From positions 620,001 through 684,000 of the forward strand of contig NZ_JACGVC010000044.1 in NCBI RefSeq assembly GCF_014077005.1: a stretch of DNA of 64,000 bases. The letters run 5' to 3'. Each line of letters begins with the position of its first letter. Within the stretch, counting starts at the first letter, position 1. A program made the translations under genes and the position numbers. Source of the stretch: Colwellia sp. MB3u-45 (GTDB taxonomy: Bacteria > Pseudomonadota > Gammaproteobacteria > Enterobacterales > Alteromonadaceae). Of this stretch, positions 58,291-64,000 are shown one piece after another. Below the pieces are notes generated by a model that was not told where the DNA came from, ran no database searches, and saw only the letters and a program-made list of their open reading frames with translations.

Positions 58291-58791
58291 TTAATTTGCT
58301 TGGGCTGTGTCCGGTGCTATCGCAATAAAATCGGATTGAGGTAGGGTGATCACAGCTTGAATTTTCCAGTGATTTTCAAACGGAGTGATGGTTACCTGCC
58401 ATTTACCAGCCACATTTTTATCAGCTTCAAAAATATGGGTAAAGTTACCGTTGCCATCAGGTGTTAATACTAAAGAAAAATCTCTATCCGCTAGGGTTGG
58501 GTGATAAAAATTGACATTAAGTAAGGGAAATTCTTTTTCAATACCCGTTGGGCGAATAATAAGCTGATCGTCAACCAGTTTTAAACCAAAGCTCATCCCA
58601 AGCTTTTGCGCTTGTTTAATTTTACCCAATTCAAGGTTAATCGCTTTACCTTTTTTATAATAATCTCCAACGACCAAAGTGTCAGGATTAGTATTGGCAA
58701 TAATGAAGGTGGCAATGCCGGCAACTACCACGGTAAAAGGCAATATAAATACAAACCATGCCCAAGGTTCTCGGTACCAAGATGTTTTCAT
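58291..58791 (-). CDS. ccoH: Cbb3 oxidase assembly protein CcoH (FixH)
   Basis: 166 residues. One membrane helix (about 12-32: WFVFILPFTVVVAGIATFIIANT) follows the conserved WYREPWAW opening, then a periplasmic FixH domain with GDYYKKGKAINLELGKIKQAQKLG and a beta-rich end (LVLTPDGNGNFTHIFEADKNVAGKWQVTITPFENHWKI). It helps assemble the cbb3 complex. It is the first gene of the HIS operon, separated from ccoP by a terminator and a short tandem repeat. Confidence 0.93.
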   Translation of the reverse strand: MKTSWYREPWAWFVFILPFTVVVAGIATFIIANTNPDTLVVGDYYKKGKAINLELGKIKQAQKLGMSFGLKLVDDQLIIRPTGIEKEFPLLNVNFYHPTLADRDFSLVLTPDGNGNFTHIFEADKNVAGKWQVTITPFENHWKIQAVITLPQSDFIAIAPDTAQAN

Positions 58792-58839
58792 GAAAATTTC
58801 TTCTTTGCTGAGAGAATGAGTATTATACGACTATTCTTA

Positions 58840-58880
58840 AGTGCTAACTATTAAAAAGTGTTAACTATTAAAAAGCGCTA
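58840..58880. repeat. 17-bp tandem repeat upstream of ccoH
   Basis: About two and a half copies of AAAGTGTTAACTATTAA, with the outer copies carrying GTGCTAA and GCGCTAA variants. It lies in the probable promoter region of the ccoHIS operon. Confidence 0.8.
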
Positions 58881-58906
58881 ATCTAGTGAACTTTACTCTT
58901 TTTTTA

Positions 58907-58945
58907 AATAAAAAAGCCTTAGTACATTACAGTTCCAAGGCTTTG
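58907..58945 (-). terminator. Terminator after ccoNOQP
   Basis: Arms AAAGCCTT and AAGGCTTT with a 16-base loop; on the minus strand a T-run follows. It separates the structural operon from ccoHIS. Confidence 0.75.
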
Positions 58946-58967
58946 TATTTAATGATTACTTTAATTT

Positions 58968-59951
58968 TTATTCGTGCGATAAACTATAAATATAAGCGCT
59001 GATGACGTGAATTTTTTGTTCACCTAGGATTTTATCCCAAGCCGGCATTACGCCAGCACGACCATTAGCAATTGACATTTCAACGGCACGTGGCGAACCA
59101 CCATATAACCAAATATTATCTGTTAAGTTAGGCGCACCCAATGCAATACCCATTGCATCACTACCTTTGCCTTCGCTACCGTGACAAGCTGCACACATGG
59201 CAAATTTAACTTTACCCGCTTCTGCTGCTTTGGTGTCAACTTCACGACCACTTAAACTCAAGACATAGGCGGTAACTTCTTTAACACCTTGTTCGCCGCC
59301 TAATGCTGCACTCCAAGCTATCATGCCATTTGCCTTACGACCATGGATAAGAGTCGCTTTGATCATTTCAGGTGAACCACCGTATAACCAATCTTTATCA
59401 GCTAGATTAGGAAAACCAGTAGCACCACGTGCATCAGAACCATGACACTGAGAACAGTTTTGTAAATACAAGCGTTGTCCGACTTTACGTGCAGAGGTTG
59501 CTTCATCATCATTAGCGGTTGCTAAGTCAATAATTTTACGCTCTGCATAGGCATCAAAAATAGGGCCATATTTTTCACCGGCAGCAGCAACTTCTCGGTC
59601 GTACTGTACTAACATGCCCGCTGCTTTCGCATTAGCAATACTTGCTTTAGATTCTGATAAATTTAAAATGCCTTGGTTAGAACTCTTCCAACCTAATAGG
59701 CCTTGAAAGTTACCTAAACCTGGATAAAGCAGTAAATAGCCAAAACCCCAGATAATGGTTAATAAGAAGAAAGTACTCCACCATTTCGGTAATGGGTTGT
59801 TCAATTCTTCAATACCGTCAAAGACATGACCCGTAGGCTCACCTTCTTCAACACCTGCAAAGTTCTTTAAGCAATAGTTCAATAGTAGATAACAACCCAC
59901 TAATGTACCCAAGGTAAGAACGGTAATCCAAATACTCCAGAAGCTAGACAT
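58968..59951 (-). CDS. ccoP: Cbb3 oxidase diheme cytochrome c subunit CcoP
   Basis: 327 residues. Two membrane helices at the N terminus (SIWITVLTLGTLVGCYLLL; WSTFFLLTIIWGFGYLLLYPG) with the conserved HVFDGIEELNNPLPKWW between them. Two cytochrome c domains have CSQCH (about 165) and CAACH (about 253), each with a later methionine ligand (NGMIAW, GVMPAWD). It passes electrons from cytochrome c to CcoO/CcoN on the periplasmic side. Its start overlaps the ccoQ stop. Confidence 0.97.
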   Translation of the reverse strand: MSSFWSIWITVLTLGTLVGCYLLLNYCLKNFAGVEEGEPTGHVFDGIEELNNPLPKWWSTFFLLTIIWGFGYLLLYPGLGNFQGLLGWKSSNQGILNLSESKASIANAKAAGMLVQYDREVAAAGEKYGPIFDAYAERKIIDLATANDDEATSARKVGQRLYLQNCSQCHGSDARGATGFPNLADKDWLYGGSPEMIKATLIHGRKANGMIAWSAALGGEQGVKEVTAYVLSLSGREVDTKAAEAGKVKFAMCAACHGSEGKGSDAMGIALGAPNLTDNIWLYGGSPRAVEMSIANGRAGVMPAWDKILGEQKIHVISAYIYSLSHE

Positions 59952-60150
59952 TGTTATTAGTCTCCTGTTTGTTATTTTTGTCAGAGTGCTTTAATTCAGT
60001 TTCAGTATCTTCTTCAAAAATTGAATTTGCCGCTTCATCAAACGCTGATTTGCGTTTTTTTGAATACGACCAAACCACAATGACAATAAATAATGCCAAT
60101 ATTAATAGGGCAACTAGCCCTCTAAGCGTGCCGTAGTCTATAGTTATCAT
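59944..60150 (-). CDS. ccoQ: Cbb3 oxidase small subunit CcoQ
   Basis: 68 residues. One membrane helix ([23 protein letters not shown]), then an acidic, Asn-rich tail. CcoQ stabilises the CcoP-CcoNO core, and the length and position between ccoO and ccoP are standard. It overlaps ccoO by four bases and ccoP by eight. Confidence 0.93.
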   Translation of the reverse strand: MITIDYGTLRGLVALLILALFIVIVVWSYSKKRKSAFDEAANSIFEEDTETELKHSDKNNKQETNNNV

Positions 60151-60791
60151 TTCAGCGCATGACCTAGAGATTGTAAATATGCAATTAATGCTGTCATCTC
60201 TGTTTTACCTGCAACTGCATTTTTTGCATTAGCCAGCTCAGTTTCAGAGTAAAGCGGAATAGCATTACCTTGCTCGTCTTTATGGCTACGATTACGGGTT
60301 AAGAAATTAAATGTTGATAATTTCTTCTCCGTTAATTCGCCGTCAAGCTTAGTCTCAGCTAACCATTTAAACGAAGGCATATTTGACTCAGGTACAACTG
60401 AACGAGGGTCAAGTAAATGCGCAAGATGCCAATCGTCGCTGTAACGACCACCAACACGGGCTAAATCAGGGCCTGTTCGTTTAGAACCCCATAAAAATGG
60501 ATGTTCCCATACACCTTCACCAGCAACAGAGTAGTGACCGTAACGCTCTGTTTCAGCACGAAAAGGGCGGATCATTTGGCTGTGACAAACATTGCAACCT
60601 TCGCGAATATAAATGTCACGACCTTCCATCTCTAAAGCGGTATAAGGTCTTAGGTTATCAACCGGTGTGGTGGTGGCTTTTTGAAAGAACAAAGGTGTAA
60701 TTTCAACTAAACCACCAATGCTGATTGCAAGAATAGTAAAGATAGCAAACAGACCAACATTTTTTTCAAACTTTTCATGTTTATTTTTCAT
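60147..60791 (-). CDS. ccoO: Cbb3 oxidase monoheme cytochrome c subunit CcoO
   Basis: 214 residues. One membrane anchor (about 12-32: [18 protein letters not shown]) precedes the conserved [40 protein letters not shown] with the heme motif CNVCH. The axial methionine lies in SNMPSFKWL. It ends [16 protein letters not shown]. The start is 10 bases after the ccoN stop. Confidence 0.97.
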   Translation of the reverse strand: MKNKHEKFEKNVGLFAIFTILAISIGGLVEITPLFFQKATTTPVDNLRPYTALEMEGRDIYIREGCNVCHSQMIRPFRAETERYGHYSVAGEGVWEHPFLWGSKRTGPDLARVGGRYSDDWHLAHLLDPRSVVPESNMPSFKWLAETKLDGELTEKKLSTFNFLTRNRSHKDEQGNAIPLYSETELANAKNAVAGKTEMTALIAYLQSLGHALK

Positions 60792-60801
60792 TGTCGGCTC
60801 C

Positions 60802-62223
60802 TTAGCTTATTTCAAGTGGCTTAAGACTATTGTCTTTAGCATAGACTGTTTTGTACATGTTATAAGCCATCAATAAGAAACCAATAACAACCAATACACC
60901 ACCAACAAAACGCATAAAGTAGAAGGGTTTAGAGGCAACTAAACTTTCAACAAAGCTGTAAGTTAATGTTCCATCAGTATTAACAGCTCTCCACATTAAC
61001 CCTTGCATGACACCCGAGATCCACATAGCGACTATGTACAAAACGATACCTGATGTGTGTAACCAGAAATGCACGTTAATCAACCTAGTGCTGTACATAC
61101 GACCTTGATTAAATAACACAGGAATTAAGTGATACATAGCACCAATTGTCACCATAGCAACCCAGCCTAAAGCACCTGAATGTACATGACCTATAGTCCA
61201 ATCTGTGTAATGAGATAATGCATTCACCGATTTAATCGCCATCATAGGGCCTTCAAAGGTAGACATACCGTAAAAGGATAATGAAACAATTAAGAAGCGC
61301 AAAATTGGGTCGTAGCGAAGTTTATGCCACGCACCAGAAAGCGTCATAATACCGTTAATCATACCACCCCAAGAAGGTAAGAATAATACGATTGACATCA
61401 CCATACCTACTGACTGAGCCCAATCAGGTAGTGCAGTGTAATGTAAGTGATGAGGACCGGCCCAAATGTACAATGAAATTAATGCCCAAAAATGAACAAT
61501 TGATAAACGGTAAGAATAAACTGGACGTTCAGCTTGTTTCGGTACGAAGTAATACATCATACCCAAGAAACCAGCCGTCAGTAAGAAGCCTACGGCATTG
61601 TGTCCATACCACCACTGCATCATGGCATCGATAGCGCCAGAATATATTGAGTAGGACTTAAACATCGACACCGGAATAACCATGCTATTTCCGATGTGTA
61701 AAACGGCTACAGTGAGAATGAAACCACCAAAAAACCAGTTTGCAACATAGATGTGAGATGTATTACGTTTGACTAAGGTGCCAAAAAACACAATGGCGTA
61801 ACTAATCCAAACCACAGCAATTAAAATGTCAATCGGCCATTCTAATTCGGCATACTCCTTACTTGAAGTGTAACCCATAGGTAAAGTGATAATGGCAAGC
61901 ACGATAACCGCTTGCCAGCCCCAAAAGGTAAAGGCGACTAATTTGCCACCAAACAAAACTGATTTACAGGTGCGCTGAACAACATAATATGAAGTAGCGA
62001 AGAGTGCACTGGTGCCAAAAGCAAAAATTACCACATTGGTATGCAGTGGACGAAGACGAGAATAGGTTAGCCAAGGTGTTTCAAAATTTAGTGCCGGCCA
62101 AATTAATTGCGCGGCAATAAGTACACCTAATGCAGTACCAAAGATCCCCCAAATAACTGTCATTACGGTGAATTGACGCACCACATTGAAGTTATATGCC
62201 GGATGTTCAAGCGTTGTTGTCAT
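60802..62223 (-). CDS. ccoN: Cbb3-type cytochrome c oxidase catalytic subunit CcoN
   Basis: 473 residues with twelve membrane helices, the usual CcoN length. It reduces O2 to water at a heme b3-CuB centre, with high oxygen affinity. Conserved histidine segments are [57 protein letters not shown] (CuB ligand and the active-site tyrosine region), [15 protein letters not shown] and [15 protein letters not shown]. It heads the ccoNOQP operon. A perfect FNR box lies 124 bases upstream. Confidence 0.98.
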   Translation of the reverse strand: MTTTLEHPAYNFNVVRQFTVMTVIWGIFGTALGVLIAAQLIWPALNFETPWLTYSRLRPLHTNVVIFAFGTSALFATSYYVVQRTCKSVLFGGKLVAFTFWGWQAVIVLAIITLPMGYTSSKEYAELEWPIDILIAVVWISYAIVFFGTLVKRNTSHIYVANWFFGGFILTVAVLHIGNSMVIPVSMFKSYSIYSGAIDAMMQWWYGHNAVGFLLTAGFLGMMYYFVPKQAERPVYSYRLSIVHFWALISLYIWAGPHHLHYTALPDWAQSVGMVMSIVLFLPSWGGMINGIMTLSGAWHKLRYDPILRFLIVSLSFYGMSTFEGPMMAIKSVNALSHYTDWTIGHVHSGALGWVAMVTIGAMYHLIPVLFNQGRMYSTRLINVHFWLHTSGIVLYIVAMWISGVMQGLMWRAVNTDGTLTYSFVESLVASKPFYFMRFVGGVLVVIGFLLMAYNMYKTVYAKDNSLKPLEIS

Positions 62224-62323
62224 TTTTATTGTTCCGTTACTAAGTTAAATTTTGCAATTTTCTGTAAAAAATAAACTTTTTCATGAAAAATGCTGAGAAG
62301 CTACGTAATTTTACCTTTCGCCT

Positions 62324-62360
62324 ATGCCATAAATCAACCGTAAATCTTGATTTAAATCAA
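62324..62360 (-). promoter_or_regulatory. FNR box and half-site before ccoN
   Basis: TTGAT-TTAA-ATCAA at 62347-62360 is a perfect FNR palindrome. A second TTGAT half (62333-62337) lies one to two helical turns closer to the gene. TAAAAT at 62308-62313 (minus strand) is a candidate -10 box. Fnr is encoded at the other end of this gene region. Confidence 0.85.
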
Positions 62361-62926
62361 CAAAAAAATTCTGTTGCTGCAATATTGTTCAATAAGTTAA
62401 TAAGCAAGTGCTGATTAATTTTTTTACTCGTTTTTTTATTAGAAAAAGAAGACCATTTAAAATGGGCTAATTTAGCGGAAAAAGTGAATCAAGCTATGGT
62501 TAATATTTGCACGATTAAATTAAAGATAAATGATGGCAACTCAATAATATTTGGCAAATACGTTGGCAAACATTATCGAGCTAACTACATGATACGCTTT
62601 TTAAACTATTTAACACTAGATACTGTGTTAAATTTAGGGAGTATCTCGCTGAACATTTTCTGTTTAAAACTAAAAAAATCACCAAGGCACTTTAATACCA
62701 AGGTACTTTAATAACAGGTCAGTCCATGTTGTTATTTTGCCGTGACCTGACTTTAATTACTAAGCATTACGAGGGTAATCTTGTGTAAGATCATAGCAAA
62801 AGCTAACTCTGCGCTTTTTGTTGAAAACCTGGTATAACGCATTAAATAAAAGCCAATAAAAAAGTGATAAATATCACCAAGGTTTGTGTATCATGAGCGA
62901 CAAATATCTTTCTTTTATAGCATGTC
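62361..62926. other. Gap between ccoN and the lipoprotein gene
   Basis: It holds the ccoN promoter side and otherwise AT-rich sequence. A 75-codon plus-strand frame from GTG at 62484 has no convincing signals. Confidence 0.4.
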
Positions 62927-63526
62927 ATGAATATTTCCAAAAAATTAGCGCAAGACATTTTATTAACATTGTCAGCCATTCTATTAACCGCTTGTAGTCC
63001 CCAAGATAAGGTTAACCCAACATTGGATGTTCAGAACTTGCGCACTGCACAGTGCATTGCTCAGCAAAGCCAATGTCAATTCGACTTAGCTGGAGGGCAA
63101 GTTCAAGTCCTATTTACTGTTGATAGAATAGTTGCTGAGCAGGCATTTAATATGGTGCTGAATTATCAAGGTACACCAGCACTAACCAGCGTTAGTGGTT
63201 ATCTTGAAGGTGTTAACATGTATATGGGGAAAATACCTTTGTTTATTGAAGAGGATTTTCCAAACAATAGAATGAATAACAAAAAGTTAGATAATGTAAA
63301 ACCAGATCAAATCAATATAACTCAGTTAAAGATAGAGAGTGAATTTGAGAGTGAATTTGAGAGTACAATTGAGAGTGAAACAGCGAGTAAACAAGTATTT
63401 CAAGCCGAGGTACTCGTCGGCAGTTGTTCCGCCGAGGAAATGACATGGCGCATATGGTTAACCTTCACCACAGTTGAAGAAAAAACTTATACAAAAATGT
63501 TAACTGTGGCGAGTTATCGAAGCTAA
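62927..63526 (+). CDS. Lipoprotein of unknown function, divergent from ccoN
   Basis: 199 residues. The signal peptide ends in the lipobox LLTAC (Cys about 23). The mature part has paired cysteines (CIAQQSQCQF and SCSAEEM), a conserved-looking VSGYLEGVNMYMGKIPLFIEED and a Trp-rich end (MTWRIWLTFTTVEE). A low-complexity insert at about 137-150 repeats ESEF/EST(I) and is built from a 12-bp DNA repeat. I do not know the family. Its place beside cbb3 genes suggests an envelope or copper-related role, but this is an inference. Confidence 0.75.
   Translation: MNISKKLAQDILLTLSAILLTACSPQDKVNPTLDVQNLRTAQCIAQQSQCQFDLAGGQVQVLFTVDRIVAEQAFNMVLNYQGTPALTSVSGYLEGVNMYMGKIPLFIEEDFPNNRMNNKKLDNVKPDQINITQLKIESEFESEFESTIESETASKQVFQAEVLVGSCSAEEMTWRIWLTFTTVEEKTYTKMLTVASYRS
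63339..63379 (+). repeat. 12-bp coding repeat in the lipoprotein gene
   Basis: GAGAGTGAATTT occurs twice in perfect tandem, followed by GAGAGTACAATT and GAGAGTGAAAC. The unit is 12 bp, so changes in copy number keep the frame and only lengthen the ESEF tract. Confidence 0.85.
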
Positions 63527-63551
63527 AAGCTCTACAATCATCTGAGCTTTA
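63526..63551 (+). terminator. Weak terminator after the lipoprotein gene
   Basis: Arms AAAGCTC and GAGCTTT with an 11-base loop and a short A/T tail. Confidence 0.5.
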
Positions 63552-63758
63552 TTCAGTGGCTGATTTTGTTGTACGAATATTTTGTTACAGGAACAAATCA
63601 CCGCTGGCAATAACGTAATAAAATTAGTCTATGGCACTAAAAATCATCATTAGCTAGTCATCCACTTTAAACATTTGCCAGTGCATTCATACCAGAATCA
63701 TAAGCCTTGTACCATTGTTAAGTGCAAAAGTGTTAAGTGCAAAAGCTTCGTTTAACTT

Positions 63759-63919
63759 ATACCAATTTCATTAATTAGGTGGTCTACTTTATACGCAGGG
63801 AAAATGGCCAAATATAAGGCATTTATTTAATAACTAGTTGTTCTAATTATTAAATAAATAACGCAGTAGTTGGTTGTTTTAACCAGTAAAAATGATCAGA
63901 TAATTAGTGAGATTGGTAT
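63759..63919. mobile_element. MITE of 161 bp, second well-kept copy
   Basis: It begins ATACCAATTTCATTAATTA and ends with the reverse complement of ATACCAATCTCACTAATTA. It is nearly identical to the inverted copy at 39965-40125 and of the same length. It has no coding capacity. The rest of the window end (63552-63758 and 63920-64000) shows no gene. Confidence 0.9.
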
Positions 63920-64000
63920 TATATCAGCTAATTGCTAGCCAAATAGCCACTAATATCATTAAACTGCCTGATATTCTATTAAGCAGTTGTACATTGTTTC

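Noticed and set aside
62484-62711. 75-codon plus-strand frame from GTG between ccoN and the lipoprotein gene
   Set aside because: Weak start signals, atypical composition and no recognisable domain. It looks like chance in AT-rich sequence.

Overview
The window is AT-rich chromosomal DNA from a marine gammaproteobacterium of the order Alteromonadales, most likely Colwellia or a close relative. I infer this from protein style and from gene neighbourhoods, without a database search. The neighbourhoods include rcsF-trmO, metG/apbC divergent with dcd, tesA/ybbA-ybbP, norM/ribE divergent, thrS-infC-rpmI-rplT, glnK-amtB, pheST-ihfA, and ccoNOQP-ccoHIS-fnr-uspE. Most of the window is core housekeeping sequence. 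Accessory material is concentrated at about 18.7-28 kb and in the larger intergenic gaps.

Layout. 0-4.8 kb: end of a probable amidohydrolase, an EamA exporter, the trmO-rcsF pair and an unusual symporter fused to a solute-binding domain. 4.8-10 kb: metG, apbC, dcd and a YvcK/CofD-like gene. 10.2-11.3 kb: one tRNA-Ala and four tRNA-Glu genes behind a strong promoter. 11.3-19 kb: repeat-rich DNA, then tesA with a CPA2 antiporter, the divergent ybbA-ybbP exporter and an AI-2E permease. 19-28 kb: a DUF2947 gene, a chemoreceptor, a deletion remnant of an IS256-type element, an LRR-kinase, a PEP-CTERM protein, a large secreted IgGFc-binding/dockerin-like protein with a heptanucleotide repeat upstream, a worn MITE and tRNA-Val. 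28-36 kb: norM/ribE, a CPXCG protein, fdxA, a FAD oxidoreductase, a START-domain protein and a GGDEF-EAL protein. 36-47.6 kb: the translation genes thrS-infC-rpmI-rplT and pheST-ihfA, separated by purC and glnK-amtB. 47.6-53 kb: DUF2937, an Atm1-type ABC exporter, DUF1415, a membrane protein and a Bax-like protein. 53-64 kb: the microaerobic respiration region (uspE, fnr, TauE/SafE, ccoS, ccoI, ccoH, ccoPQON), a lipoprotein gene and a second nearly intact MITE.

The genes in the last region fit one job. cbb3 oxidase subunits, their copper pump and assembly factors, the oxygen sensor Fnr, and a stress protein with an FNR-like site lie together, and a perfect FNR box precedes ccoN. The glnK-amtB pair has two NtrC-like sites and a sigma-54-like promoter in the correct order. 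The translation block has a probable AUU start for infC and a structured rpmI leader, both classic autoregulatory devices.

I found no CRISPR array, prophage, integron, or complete transposase gene. The most unusual items are the symporter/binding-protein fusion, the secreted-protein locus with its heptamer repeat, the 161-bp MITE family, the IS256-type deletion remnant, the probable pseudo-tRNA with its terminator, and the repeat-built tRNA-Glu array.
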